A stretch of DNA of 64,000 bases from Alisma plantago-aquatica (GCA_963693085.1 OY856411.1:1351099550-1351163549); one strand, 5' to 3'. Numbered from the stretch's first letter, positions 1 through 12,936 are shown. The notes: generated by a model from the sequence alone, not told the origin. A program made the numbers and translations.

Positions 1-849
1 CTAGTGGACACCCCAACTATAAACACAACCTCTTGGAGCTCATTCCAAGGTTGCTCCTTCATGATATTCAAGCTCCTAGCTATAGTTGAGTGCATCCAAT
101 CCACTCGAGCCCCTTTCTCTCTCTTTTTTGCAAATCAAAACATCCATATGAGTGAGATTGGATCTGTGTGAGAGAGCTACTTCATTGTAAACTTGTAAAG
201 CTCTCAAAGCTTCCCTTTCCCCAACCCCTTTCTTCCATATCAAGTTGCTGAAAGCTTCTCCAAGTGAAGGAGAAGGTGCAAACTTCTTCAAGCTATAGAA
301 GAAGGTACTAAAGCTTCTCCAAGGTGAAGGAGAAGGTCAAGGATGAAAATCCAAGAGTAGAGTGGGTAAATCATTCAAGGCAAAAGACTTGTTGCAAGAA
401 GGGGATCTCCTTGGCAAAGGTGTTCAGCTGCTTGCAAGAGTGGGTAAGACCTTGTAAAGGTAGAAGACACTAGCTCCTCCAGATAGGTAAGACCTTGGTT
501 GGTTATTGGCTCCCTTGTATTCAAAGGTAAGGTTGGGTATCCTTGACTCAGAAAAGGAAGGTCATATTGTATGTCTTATAATGGAGTATAAGTATACATT
601 AGTTGTCCTAGGGCTTGACCTATGTAGATAGTGGATTGACATTCTCCTAGTTTGGGGATTGCAACTAGTCTAAATAGCTTGTGTTTCTGTGCTTGTTAAA
701 TCTCTCTCATACTTGTTATGTATGTTTATTTGCACTAAAAACTCAATATTTGCAATCCCATATATTGTAGTAACTTGAAGGTCTGACAATTTTTTTGGAA
801 GTGTTTTTTAGCTCTATCCACCCCCCTCTATATCCCATTTGACCCAACA
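1..849 (+). repeat. 5' LTR of Copia A, truncated by the window edge
   Basis: Aligns with about 22432-23288 of the 3' LTR, with scattered substitutions. It ends ...CCCAACA directly before the primer-binding site. The U3 part lies left of the window. It contains purine-rich reiterations of the type AAGCTTCTCCAAG/GGTGAAGGAGAAGG around 240-330. Confidence 0.88.
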
Positions 850-851
850 AG

Positions 852-864
852 TGGTATCAGAGCC
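852..864 (+). other. Primer-binding site of Copia A (initiator tRNA-Met)
   Basis: TGGTATCAGAGCC lies two bases after the LTR end. It complements the 3' end of plant initiator tRNA-Met, the usual primer of plant LTR elements. Confidence 0.9.
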
Positions 865-989
865 ATGGTCTTCTCTGACAAGATCTCCTACGAGACAAGA
901 AGATGCACTACGACCTACTTAGGTCCCTCAACCTAGAGGGAGTCTTCTCCATGAGACCCCTGGTCTTCGATGACATTAATTTACTTTAT

Positions 990-2400
990 TAGAAATGACA
1001 GATGCAATTTTACCTTCAAGGAATGAACTATGACATGTAGAAGGTGGTGATTCTTCCATACAAGGAGCCAACATGGGAGATATCCACTTGGGATGAAGCT
1101 ACATTCAAGAAGGCACAACTGAACACAAAGGCAATTAGCATCATCTATGCAACCCTCATCCCCTCTGAGTTCAATCACATATCCTCTTGGGACACAACCC
1201 ATGAGACTTGGGACAAGCTGTACATCACCTATGAAGGCACAAAGCTAGTCAAGGAGTCCAAAATCTACATGTTCAATGGTCTCCTTGAAAACTTCAAGAT
1301 GGGCAAGAAGGAGAGAGTGGTAGAGATGTACACAAGGCTCAACACCATCAATGGACTTGCCCAATTAGGCCACACCATGGATAAGGGGCATCTACTCCAA
1401 GATCTTAAGGTCTCCCAAAGAGATGGAAATCCAAGGTGACTTCCATTGAATAAGTTAGAGGTCTTTGTAACATTGCCCCCATAGAGATCATTGGCAATAT
1501 CCAAGCTCATGAGTCAAGGCTTGACAAGCAAGAGGAAGATGAAAAGTAAGAAGAGAAGGAATCAAAGAAGATCAAAGACAGTGCATTAAAACTCAAATGG
1601 AAGCACTCCTTCTCCAACAACAAGCATGTTGGTCAACTTCTCTTTATTCAAGTGAAGATGAAGCCCTTAGTGACCATGAAAAAAAGTACTCCAAGGGAAA
1701 GAACTTCAAGGGAAAGTCTTCCTCCTCCACTCAAATGTGCTATGAATGTGGACAAAAAGGGCATTACAAGAATGAGTGCCCCAAGGCTAAGAAGTCCTAC
1801 CATAAGAGCAACTCTAAGAAAATGGAGGACTACAAGAAGGATGTCTAGTACAAGAAGAAGGACATTAGGAGTAAAGATGCATCCCATTCCACATGGGAAG
1901 ACTCCTCTTCTAGTAAAAATTATAGATTGCTTGCTCAAATCAATGATCTTTTTTCTAGACATTTATTTCCAAGTAATGAAGTTTCTAGTCTTACTTTAGA
2001 AAAAAATTATTATCTTACTAAAGCCCTCTATTTGGAGGTCAACTTATTTCATGCACAAGATGATATTGCTAGGTTATATTCTACTATCATTATTCTTAGT
2101 GATGATAATCACAAACTTAGAGCTTCCTTGCAGAAATTCCTGAAAGGGAAAAATCCCCCCAATGAAGTTTTAGATCACTCTACCAAACATAGTGGTAAAA
2201 GTGGTTTCTGATATGAGGGAGTTCCACAGAGCAAGAGTGAGGGAAAGGGTAAGAAAAAGAGTAAGGGACCTCCTATCTTCCATGGAGAGTCATCTGACTC
2301 TAAGAACCTTATGGTTTGTGTGCATTACAAGAGTAATGGTCATTACTCTACTTATTGTCCTTATAGAGATAAGGGGACCAACCCAAAGATGAAATGGGTC
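990..2400 (+). pseudogene. Copia A gag (UBN2-type capsid, two zinc knuckles), broken
   Basis: Encodes the capsid/nucleocapsid of element A, which would package the RNA. A UBN2-like capsid stretch lies at about 1044-1520 (WDEATFKKAQLNTKAI, ETWDKLYITYEGT). A CCHC knuckle CX2CX4HX4C follows at 1738-1779 (CYECGQKGHYKNEC), then a helical Leu/Ile-rich segment at 1927-2200. A second, degenerate knuckle lies near 2317-2360; its second Cys position is Tyr (CVHY...H...C). Frames change near 1440-1600, and a stop interrupts at 1846-1848, so no continuous gag remains. Confidence 0.85.
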
Positions 2401-4029
2401 CCCAAGTTAACACTGGATCCCAAGGTTTGAATTGGGTACCAACAACTTCCTTTCTTGTATGCAAAATGAAAATGGATTGTTGATAGTGGTTGCTCAAAGC
2501 ATATGACAAGTGAAATCCGCCACTTAAACAATTCACCAAGAAGAAAGGAGGATTGGTGACATTTGGTGACAACAACAAAGGTAAAGTGATGGGTGAGGGT
2601 GATTTAGGTGATTCACTATGAATCAAGAATGTTCTTCTTGTGGATGGCCTACATCACAATTTAATTAATGTTAGTAAATTGTGCAATAATGGCTATCTTG
2701 TTCTTTTTACCTCACTTGAGTGCTTGCTTCTAGATTCCCTCTCCTACAATGTTACATATAAGGGAACTAGAAATTGTAATCTCTATATTATTGTTCTTGA
2801 CTCTATTAAGCCTATTATTGGTAGATGTCTTGTTCCCAATTCAAATGATATTTCATTGTGGCATTGTAGGCTTGATCATGTAAATATGCATCAGTTGAAG
2901 AAGTTGAGCAAAAAAGAATTGGTAAAGGGACTTTCCAAATTGGATTTTGAAAAGGATAAGGAATGCCAACCTTGTACCCAAGGAAATAAAACTATGTCCT
3001 CCTTCAAATCCAAAGAAGCCCTTAGTATCAAAGGGGCTCTTGAACTGCTTCACATTGATATATTTGGACCAATGCATACGCAATCACTTCGTGGTAGCAA
3101 GTATTGTCTACTTATTGTCGATTAATTTTCTCACTATACTTGGACCTTCTTTCCTATTTCAAAAATCAATACTCTTGATGTTTTCTCGGCCTTTTGTAAA
3201 CGAGTTGAAAACAAAGCTTTTTTCCAAATCATCTCTATTTGCAGTGACCATGGGGAAGAATTAAAAAATGAGGTGTTTGAATGGTTTTGTGAAGAATCTA
3301 GGTATGCACATTACTTTTCTTCACTTTGAACACCTCAATGAAATGGGTTTGTAAAGAGAAAGAATAGGTCATTACGATAAATGGCTAGGGCTATGCTTCT
3401 AGAGTATGACACTCCAAAGAAGTTTTGGGTCGAATATGTTAGTACTTCATGTTTTATGCAAAACTAGGTTTTCACTCATCCATCATTGAAGAAGCCCCCC
3501 CCCATGATTTATGGTGTGGTAGAAATCCTTCCATTGATTTATTTCATATTTTTGGTTGTCCTCATTTTGTTTTAAATACCAAGGATTGCCTCAATAAGTT
3601 TGATCCAAAATCTTACAAGGCTTTTTTCTTGGCATAACACTACTAGCAAGGCTTATACAATGTTTAACATTGATTTGTCTAAAGTAGAAGGATCTATAAA
3701 TGTTAAATTTGTTGAGACTAACCCCTTTATTTCCAAGAATATTGTTAATAACGATGTCATAGTTGAGCTGATCCCTCACTTGAAAGAGATCAACATTGTT
3801 GATAAAGGAAAAGAGGTGTTAGTTGATGAAGAAGAGAAAGAAGAAGAAAAGAAGGATCCAACTCCCCGCTTTGCAAAGAATCATGCAAAAGATCTCATCA
3901 TAGGTAATCCATTTGAAAGGATAAAGACGTTGGTTGCATACAATAAAAAACAAACCGACAACACCTTCATCTCTCAAGTTGAGCCAAAGAATGTCAAAGA
4001 AGCTCTCAAGGATATGAATGGATCCTATT
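2401..4029 (+). pseudogene. Copia A pol, 5' part: protease and integrase, broken
   Basis: The aspartic protease site WIVDSGCSKHM is at 2473-2505. A GAG-pre-integrase zinc region follows (LDHVNMHQL ... CQPC, about 2870-2975). The integrase core then runs at about 3040-3640, with HIDIFGPM and SDHGEE visible. The stretch after 3600 (TTSKAY, then FAKNH, FISQVEPKN and ALKDMN) is the usual linker to reverse transcriptase. Frameshifts occur between 2500 and 2640, 3125 and 3449, and near 3635; several stops are present. The gene is cut at 4029 by Gypsy E and resumes at 17069. Confidence 0.87.
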
Positions 4030-4604
4030 TGTAAGGACCCTGACCTTTGTTTTGGGCTTACCCTATTTGTTTTACCTAAACCTTGTGCTTAGTTGCTTGC
4101 TAATCATCTTTAGTGATGATTAGGGTTTGCTTGTGCTTAGTTGAGTGCTGGAGGTGCTACTTGCAAAATAACCTGAGTTAGGGTTGAAGAACAAGTTTGT
4201 CACCTAGAGAGATGTCTTTCTCTCTCTTTGCTTGCTCTAGGGTTGAGAGGAAGGTTTGGGATCGTGCCTTGAGTTGTCTTGGGCTTAGTTGAGCTCTTTT
4301 GGGCCTTGTTTTCCCTTGTTTGGGCCCTGCCTTGCTTGGTTGAACCTTGTATCGGGCAAGGATGATTTGTGTCAGCCATGGGGTATCACCCATGGTGGTG
4401 TGTCGACCATGGGAGGTGGTGTGTTGGCCTTTGACCTTGTTTGACCTCCTTGCTTTGGTTGTGTCACCCTAGCTTGGACATGTGGCCGAACCTTGGTTGA
4501 GTGGTGGCATGGCATGTGCATGTGTTTTGCAAGGTGGTAAAACGTGTGGACAAGTGTCCCTTGGTAAGGTGACACCTTACCTTGGTTTAACCTTGACCCT
4601 CATC

Positions 4605-4611
4605 TATATAT
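4605..4611 (+). promoter_or_regulatory. Probable TATA box in LTR E
   Basis: TATATAT in the context CATCTATATATGCC, about 575 bp into the LTR and present at the same place in the 3' LTR (13524-13530). This would make U3 about 0.6 kb and R-U5 about 3.5 kb. No experimental start site can be seen. Confidence 0.45.
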
Positions 4612-5149
4612 GCCTTGCCTTTCTCCTCCTTGGGAACCCTTTATCTCTTTTGTTGCTCTCTCCTCCTTGTGTGCACGACACACTTTCCTTGGAGATCTTG
4701 GTGGCCGATCCTTTCCCCTTGGTGGTGATCTCTTCTTCTTCCTTTAGCTTGGTGGTCGAACCCTAGGTGGGTCTTGTTTCCTTGGTAAGCATCTTCCCCA
4801 TCTCCTTAGCATCTTCTTCTCCATCTTTCCTACTCTTCGGCCATGGTGGTTATGTTTCTTGTTCCTTTTCTTGAGGTGGCCGAAAGTGGTGTGCATGGAG
4901 CTAGGAGCTAGAAGCTTGGAGCTTTGGAGCTTGAGGAGTTTGCTTAAGGCGGGTTACATAACTTCTAACCCTAGCTATTCTACCTTCTTTATGATGCATG
5001 ATTCTTATATGTTGATAATCAACCATGCATGTTATGTATCTTGCTCTAGTACATGTAGTTGATCTTATGGATATAATGAGAATGATGTTGTTGATGGTTT
5101 ATATGCCTTTACACCTAGTTGGCCGAACGATGGTTTAGGGTTTCCTTGT

Positions 5150-5410
5150 TGAGCAATACCCCTTTTCTCTCCTTGGTCTAGAGAAGTGAGTTTGAGCTCT
5201 AGTGATGTAGGCAATACCCCTCTCTCATTTTATTTGAGAGGTGAGTCTACATTCTAGTTGTTTGGACGACATCCTCCTCTCACCATGGATTTGAGAGGTG
5301 AGCTTTTGAATAGATGATGACCTATGTTGAGGTGGATCCTTGTGGTTGCCCAATTTGTGATAGAGGTTGTGCAAAACCCCTCTCTCTTGGTTGTTGAGAG
5401 GTGAGCCGAT
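5150..5410 (+). repeat. Four tandem stem-loop repeats in LTR E
   Basis: Four successive units have a C/T-rich arm, a 10-15 nt spacer and the complementary G/A-rich arm followed by GTGAG: CCTTTTCTCTCC...AGAGAAGTGAG, CCTCTCTC...GAGAGGTGAG, CCTCCTCTC...GAGAGGTGAG and CCTCTCTC...GAGAGGTGAG. The 3' LTR (about 14080-14320) keeps the first three, but the fourth has lost its left arm. Confidence 0.7.
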
Positions 5411-5469
5411 CTTCTTAATCAATTAGGGTTTGGAGCCCTTGTGCTTGAGGTTGAAGGTGACCATGATGG

Positions 5470-6150
5470 ATTGTGCCATGCACGATATGCCTTGGAATAA
5501 TGTTGCCTGATAACCTTCTTGTCTTAGGTTGTAACCTTGCTCGTTACACCTAGTTGGGTTTGGTTGGTGCTCGATATGGTTCCCTTGGTCAACACTTAGT
5601 GGAGATGGAGCTTGGGGCATTATACCCTGAGCTTGCGCTCTAAACGACACACTCTGAAGTAAGGTTGTGCGATTCCCCCTGCCTTGTGTTGATCTTGGCT
5701 GATATGCTTTGTTGAGCCTTGGTGGCTTGATGTCCGGTATGCCTTGGCCGAGATGACCTTTGTCTTGGATGTGCTTTGACCGATATGATGTCTAATAGCT
5801 TTTCTTGTGTTGGGAAATATGAAGTATTCTTGTGATGCCCGATATAATGGTTGTATAGAGAACCCTAGATGGTGCCTTAGTGGTGGCCGATATGAGTAGC
5901 TTGATCTAGATGGACGTTAGGCCTGTGTCCGACATGGGGTTGTGTTGCCCGACGCACCCCTAGTGGAGTTGGAAGATATGTTGCTTGTTTAGCTAGCTGG
6001 TCCATGCACGATATGGCACCTTGGGCGATAGGGTGCCCTGATCGATATGAAGGACTCTTGGACGACATGGATATGGTTGCTCTTAGAGGCGCCTTGGGCG
6101 TTATACCCCCCTTGGCCGATAGGCTTGGGTAAGGGTAGTCACCATGCCTG
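5470..6150 (+). repeat. Dispersed array of CCGATATG-like words in LTR E
   Basis: About a dozen or more variants of (G/C)CCGATATG, GCACGATATG or GCCCGAYRYG recur every 40-60 bp. Examples are near 5474, 5569, 5697, 5773, 5837, 5887, 6006, 6050 and 6114. The same series is in the 3' LTR (about 14390-15070). The spacing is irregular, so this is not a simple tandem repeat. Confidence 0.65.
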
Positions 6151-8155
6151 ATGCTACCTATCGTGAGGGTTGCAATAGTTTTGGTGAGGGTTCTAATAAC
6201 ACGGAATGTATATGGCTTATAATGATAACACAAGTGATATGATGTAATCACCTTGAATCCTGCAAATATGATGATGAGTTAAAATGACAGGTTGTGAACC
6301 AGGAAGCTTGGAAGCATATGATGCTGCTTCATGGTGTGACACATGTCTATGATCACAAGTATGGGGCATGATATATGTTTATGATTAATGATAAAACAAT
6401 GACTTCTACATGGATGTTGCTTTATACTTGATAGCATGATCATTCTGTTAATCCATGATGGTTTCAGATTTCCTTTATGAATGTGTATACTAACCATGCA
6501 TGTATTTCATGTGGATTCATAGCCTGGTAAGGGCTATGAGATGTATGTGCTGGAATAGCACCATGTGGTTATATGGCAACAACTTGATAGGTCTGAGGAC
6601 CTGATATAAGGCTGAGTGCCTAGTTGAGGTGTTATCCTCTGATGATGATATAAGGGACGCGTTCCCAGGATGCTGATGCATGATTATGATGCATTGAGAG
6701 GCAGTGGTTGATAATGAGGGATTGAGATCCTAGGACAGCATGATGATGGCAATAATGATGTAATCCTATAAGGCTATGTTTATACTTTGATTGCCTCAAG
6801 AATTGGCTTAAAATATACTAATCAATTATAGATGAACATATCATGTAGTTTTCCCTGGCCATTGATCCATTACCGTCAGTATTTGGTGATGGTGAAACAG
6901 GTTTATCCTGTGGGATTACCTGGAGCGTATATTATTGAATATGCGAGGTTTCCCCTAGCCTAAAATAGGAGGGTTTGAGTGCAACTGTGGCTGTAGACTC
7001 GGGAGATATGGAGCATGGTGAACAGACCCATGGCTTAAGATATGTGATGATGAGCATGATGCGTCCATGGCTCAGATGTATGCACTAGCACCTATGATGA
7101 GGTGAGCTAAAGATATGGGTAGCTTGTAGAGCTGACCCAGAGGCTGAGGCCCTATAAGCATAAGACTGCGGTCTTGCTTGATGATTCGTGTACTGACCAC
7201 GAGAAGGTGAGGTCACGTAGTCCGGATCTCCTTAGAACTTGTATGGCACCAGATTGGGCTTTGCAGCCAATGGTTGGATTTGAGCAGGGAAGGCTCACTT
7301 CCTCAAGGCATAATAAAACATAATCTAGCCGAATAAGTATATCTTGCACAAAGCAAATTATAGAACATTGATTGATGCCTTGCTTATATAGCTGATCTAG
7401 TTCAACTATGCAGTTGTGCGTACAATCCTTATATCTTGTGATAAGTTCTTATAAAGCTTATCTTGTCAATCATGTTCCATAAAGAAATACTTGGTTATAT
7501 GTCTCCCGGATATCTTGGTAAGTTTGATGGTAATAATAGCTTTGCTCAGTATGCTGCTCTTGTTATATGCTTTATCAGTTATATGTTATTATCTGTTTAA
7601 CGTTTTTGAGGTTTTATAGTTTCAGAGGGGAGTTATGTTTCTCGTTGGGATTGTGTGTCTCACCCCGTTGGTTTACACCCTTTTTAAGTAATCGCTCTAG
7701 ATGTGGTGGTGGTCGTGAGGTTGTGGCCGAGCAGCAAGAAGAGCAGTAGAAGGCAAGAGATGGACATGCTGCTGTTTTGGTAGTTTTGTAGTAGAGTCCT
7801 AGAGTCATCCCTGTACACTCAAGTCCTTGAAGGTGTTTGACGATGTTTCACGATGATCAGTTGTTGTAATCTTGTCTATCCTTCTGCTGGTTGTACATGG
7901 CTCGTTATGTATGTATAAATAGGTGTTGAACTCTGGTGCTAATAGTACAGCTGGTTCTGATAAGCTGTGGACCTATAACATGGCTTGTGAATGTTTATAT
8001 AACATATCTTTCTACAGGATTTGGATGCAAAAGTTCTCTCATGTATGCTTTCTGCAATCGGTTTTAATTAACCCGTGTTTTCAGTAATGTGAGGTTCTCC
8101 ACATTTTCGCGTGTCATCTCATTGTCTGTGCGATGGCGGCGTGTCACAGTTGGTT

Positions 8156-8168
8156 TGGTATCAGAGCT
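8156..8168 (+). other. Primer-binding site of Gypsy E (tRNA-Met)
   Basis: TGGTATCAGAGCT, seven bases after the LTR end, complements initiator tRNA-Met except at the last base. Confidence 0.88.
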
Positions 8169-8280
8169 CTAGGTTCGCTGAGTCTACATGGATCTAGGAC
8201 TAGGTTTTCGTCTGTTCTTGTGAGTTATCTAGATTTTCTTACAATAACCTTCTGCTCTCAGCGGAAGATAAAGCTTAAAG

Positions 8281-9484
8281 ATGTCTCGAAACCATGAAGA
8301 ACATGCTGCCGAGAGCAACGATGCTGCATCAGTTGATGGAGCAGGAGGGTAGGCACATGAAGATCGGGTGCCTGAGGTCCCCCAACTTGACCCAGTCATT
8401 CTCGAAAATCCTACCTACCAACAGCTTATGGGGCAGTTGATGGCTACGATGAATCACATGGTAGAACAAGTGTCCATGCCTCAGCCAAGAGCACAGGCTC
8501 CCCATGGTGAAGCATCGGGTATTGGGAAGACCTTTGAGCGGTTTCGCCGAGTCAGAGCTTTAGATTATGCTGGAACGACTGATCCGACGGATGCTGATTT
8601 GTGGCTGACATGTCTTGAGAAGGCCTTCCGGATCCTTGACATCCCCAAAGCAGACAAAGTCAAGCACGCTGTCTACTTTCTGAAGGGCAGTGTTGGCCAC
8701 TGGTGGGCCATCGAGGAGGAGAAGTGACCCAGTGAGGAGATTGGTTGGGAGGTTTTTCTGGCAAGAGTTCGTCAACAGATACTTTCTGAAGACGTATCTA
8801 GACGAGAAGATCAACCAGTTTGAGCATCTACGCCAAGGATTGATGAGCATCATCGAGTATGAAGCCAAGTTCATGGACTTGTTGAGGTTTTATCCTTACA
8901 TGACAATGACATATGATGAGTGGATCAGGCGGTTTGAGAAAGGTTTGAGTGCTGAGCTGTCGACACTTGCTGCTGCTTTAGAGAATCGGGAGCGGTTTGC
9001 CACATTTGTGGAGTTCGACCGCAGGATTGAACGATCTGTTAAGGAGAAAAGGGAGTCCATGACCAGGAAAAGGCCTGCTCAGTTCCAGGGATAGAGATTT
9101 GGTGGCTTCAAGGAGCCAAGGTTTTCAACACCTTCCGTAATGCAGAATTCTCGTACACCATCTCAATGGTCTCTGCGTAAGGGAAGATGTTATGTTTCTT
9201 TGCCATCAAAGGCGCATAGTACAACTTCTGTGGTAGTGATAGGGCCATCCAGGCCACAGACAGAAGGCAGTTCATGTTATCAGTATGGACAGACTGGGCA
9301 CTTGAGGTCAAATTGCCCAAAGAGAGATGTTGAAGTAACACAATAGCTGAGACAGAATCAACAAGGGTCAGACACACTGCAGCCCAGTGGTAGTAGAGGG
9401 TGAGGACGCGGTCAAGCATCACAAGTAGGATCGTCTGCTCAAGGGAGTAGAGGACGTGGACAAGCAACGACTCGATTCTATGCT
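8281..9484 (+). pseudogene. Gypsy E gag, broken
   Basis: Structural Gag of element E. The ATG at 8281 (MSRNHEE) gives a frame like that of Gypsy D gag. A retrotransposon gag domain is visible (GKTFERFRRVRALDYAGT, ADLWLTCLEKAFRIL, GHWWA; then NRYFLKTYLDEKINQFEHL). A CCHC-like knuckle sits near 9270-9320, but its second Cys position is Tyr (CYQYGQTGHLRSNC). Damage includes stops at 8350, 8725, 9092 and 9344, and a frame change around 8725-8755. Several stops sit where homologous D has Gln or Arg. Confidence 0.88.
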
Positions 9485-11368
9485 ATGAGTCAGCCGGAGG
9501 CGATAGTCAACCCGCGAGTGGTGACAGGTCAGATGGAGTTATTTTATTCTTATTTGTCTTCTTCTTGCTTTATATCTGTTTTGGTTGACCCCGATGCTAC
9601 ACACTCTTTTATCGCACATAGTCTACTTGATAGCTGTCCTTTACCTGTTAGTTGTAAGAAAGATATCCTGTTGTTAGAAACCCCTCTTGATGGTTCCTCG
9701 ATGCTTCGAGAAGAGTGTCCATCTTGTGTTCTGTCTTTCTCAAGACACAATATACAAGTGGATCTTATACCACTTGATATGTATGGATTCGATGCGATCC
9801 TTGGGATGGATACCTTAGAAAAGTATAAGGTTGATTTGGACTGTGGTTCCAAGCAGGCAGTGTTTGATGATGGTAGGGAGAAGTGGATCTTCCAAAGAGA
9901 TAAGAAGATTCTTTCGACATGCCTAGTGTCAGCGATGGTGGTAGAGAAGTTGTTGCGGCAAGGTTGTAAGGCATTCTTAGCTCACGTTGTGGATACCAAG
10001 GTGAAAATTCCTAGCCTTGAGAAGGTAACTGTTGTCTAAGAGTTTGCATATGTGTTTCCTGATGAGTTCCCCAGTGTACCCCCACCCGGAGAGATTGATT
10101 TTGAGATCAATCTGGTACCAAGAACATAGCTTGTTGCACAGACACCGTATAGGATGGCTCCGACAGAGATGGCAGAGTTGAAGAAGCAGTTACATGAGTT
10201 GTTTGAGAAAGGTTTCATCCGACCGAGCACGTCGCCTTGGGGTGCTCTAGTGTTGTTCATTAAGAAGAAGGATGGGTCGATGCATTTATATATAGATTAC
10301 CGGCAGTTGAACAAAGTCACGATCAAGAATAAGTACCCATTGTCGAGGATAGATGATCTGTTTGACCAGTTGCGTGGCGCTACAGTGTTCTTAAAGATCG
10401 ATCTACGGTCTGGATATCATCAGTTGAGGATTAAGGCAGATGACATACTTAAGTCAACATTTAGGATGAGGTATGGTCACTTTGAGTTTGTGGTTATGCC
10501 GTTTGGACTAACCAATGGACCTGCTGCTTTCATGGACCTGATGAATAGGGTGTTCCATCCGTTTCTAGATCAGTTTATTGTAGTTTTCATAGATGACATC
10601 TTGATCTACAGTCAGGACAGTCAAGAACATGAACAACATCTTTGACAAGCATTGACTCTTCTTTGCCAACATTAGTTGTATGCCAAGTTCAGCAAATGTG
10701 AGTTCTGGTTGAAGGAAGTGACTTTCTTGGGACATGTGATATCTGTAGAAGGAGTCAGAGTGGACCCTAAGAAGGTGGAGTCAGTTGCAGATTGGGAGCA
10801 ACCAAAGACGCCGATAGAAGTTCGTAGTTTTCTGGGTTTGGCAGGATATTACCGGAGGTTTATCAAGGACTTCAGTGTGATCGCGTTGCCGATGACAAAG
10901 TTGACCAGGAAGGATGTACCTTTTATTTGGGATGATCGTTGTCAACAAGATTTCCAAAGTTTGAAGGAGAAGCTGACTAGTGCTCCAGTGCTAGTGCTGC
11001 CAGAGCCTAGGAAGGGCTATGTTGTTTTCTACGATGCTTCCAAGAAAGGCTTAGGTTGCGTGTTGATGCAGGAGGATCATAAGGTTTCTTTTGCTTCACG
11101 ACAGCTTAAGAAACATGAGGAGAACTATCCAACACATGATTTGGAGTTGGCCGCGGTGGTCCATGCGTTAAAGATTTGGAGACACTATCTTTATGGGGAA
11201 GTGTGTCAGATCTTTAGAGATCATAAGAACTTGAAGTACATCTTTTCACAGAATGAGCTGAACATGCGACAATGTCGTTGGATGGAGCTAATCAATGATT
11301 ATGATTGCACCATTGAGTATCATCCTAGTAAGGAAAATGTGGTAGCTGATGCGCTTAGGCACAATTGA
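9485..11368 (+). pseudogene. Gypsy E pol: protease, reverse transcriptase, RNase H, broken
   Basis: The retropepsin site reads LVDPDATHSF (about 9584-9613), where D has DPGATHS, so the conserved active-site Gly codon is GAT (9593-9595). RT motifs run from about 10154 ([31 protein letters not shown] with the catalytic Asp pair). RNase H follows ([29 protein letters not shown]) to about 11350. Stops lie at 10037, 10127, 10643, 10673 and 11366. A short deletion after the ADAL segment near 11354-11365 shifts the frame into integrase. Confidence 0.9.
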
Positions 11369-12936
11369 GTTCCTTGGTATGTCACAGGCGAGATATGTTT
11401 GTCTCCTTGTAGCGGATGAATGTACAGTTGAAAGTTTCCTTGTTGGAAGGACTATTGGAACAGATGCAAGTGAAGCATATGCCAAGACAGCAGATCAAAG
11501 ACGCACAGCAGGCAGATGATATAGTGCAGTTGATCAGGTCAGAGCTTGGCAGCAAAAAGCGTAATGGGTTCCATGAGTCTGAGGATGGACTAGTTTGCTA
11601 TCATTGTAGAATGGTGGTCCCCGATGGTGATAATCTAAGAAAGCTAGTGCTCAAGGAAGCACACGTGTTGATGTATGCTATGCATACATGAGTCACCAAG
11701 ATGTATCATAATATGAAGGACATATATTGGTGGTCTGGCTTGAAGAAGGATGTAGCTGAGTTTATGGCTAAGTGTGCAGTATGTCAGCAAGTTAAAGCTG
11801 AGCATCAGAAGCCGACAGGTACGTTGCAACCCATGTCGATACCACAATGGAAATGGGATCATATAACCATGGACTTCGTAGTTGGTCTACCAAAGACAGC
11901 TAGGAATCATGACTCCATTTGGGTAATAGTGGACAGATTGACAAAATCTTCTCATTTCATACCGGTAAAAATGACATATACAACAGAGAAGCTTGCTCAG
12001 GTGTATGTAGATGAGATAGTGTGTCTGCACGGTGTACCAACAACGATAGTCTCCGATAGAGGTCCTCAATTCACAAGTCATTTCTGGGAACAGTTGCACA
12101 AAGCTTTGGGAACACAGTTGAGGTTCAATACTACTTTCCACCCATAGACGGATGGATAGTCTGAAAGGACTATTCAGACTTTAGAGGACCTTCTCCGAGC
12201 TTGTGTTTTGCAGTTCCTATGTAGTTGGGACGTGCATCTCAGTCTGATAGAGTTCGCTTATAACAATAGTTATCAACAGAGTATTGACATGGCTCCTTAT
12301 GAGGCTCTATATGGAAGGAAGTGCATATCCCCTTTATGCTAGTATGAGTCTGGTGAGTATCAACTTTTGGGTCCTGAGTTAGTGTAGCAGACAACAGAAA
12401 AGATTAAGGTGATATGACAAAAGTTGAAAGCCGCACATGAGAGACAAAAGTCTTATGCAGATAATCGTCGACGACCTTTAGAGTTCCAAGTGGGAGACAA
12501 AGTGTATCTCAAGGTCTCACCTTGGAAAGGCATGCTAAGGTTTGGCCGGAAAGGCAAACTAGCACACATGTATATGGGGCCATACCCATTGATAACACGT
12601 GTTGGCAAGGTAGCTTATAAGTTAGAGCTGCCACCAGAGTTGCACAGGTTGCATCCAATGTTCCATGTCAGTATGCTGAAGAAAAGTCATCCAGACACAG
12701 GGACAGTGATACATCCAGTTGAGGTTGAGCTTGATGAAGATGTGACCTGTGAGGAAGGTCTGGTGGTGATCCTTGATAGAAGAGTAAAGAAGCTGAAGAG
12801 GAAGGACCTAGTTCTTGTGAAGGTTCTTTAGCTTCATCGTGGTGTTGAAGAAGCCACATGGGAGCTTGAGGAAGAGATGAGGCGGAAGTATCCCTCGCTT
12901 TTCTCTTCAGATTTCAGGGATGAAATCCCTTTGTAG
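11369..12936 (+). pseudogene. Gypsy E integrase and chromodomain-like tail, broken
   Basis: Integrase zinc-binding region and core: KCAVCQQVK (near 11770), [23 protein letters not shown] (first Asp), [13 protein letters not shown] (second Asp), [15 protein letters not shown] (Glu). The C-terminal GPY module ([17 protein letters not shown]) leads to a chromodomain-like end (ILDRRVKKLKRKDL ... GVEEATWELEEEMRRKYP), which in chromoviruses steers insertion to marked chromatin. There are at least seven stops (for example near 11690, 12146, 12157, 12342 and 12829), mostly TAG or TGA where Gln, Trp or Arg would be expected. Confidence 0.88.

Larger units (their letters stand above)
4030..8148 (+). 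repeat. 5' LTR of Gypsy E
   Basis: 4119 bp, near-identical in length and order to 12949-17068. Holds a TATA-like site at 4605, four stem-loop repeats (5150-5410) and an array of CCGATATG-like words (5470-6150). Small ORFs inside it are not conserved between the two LTR copies and are not genes. Confidence 0.94.
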
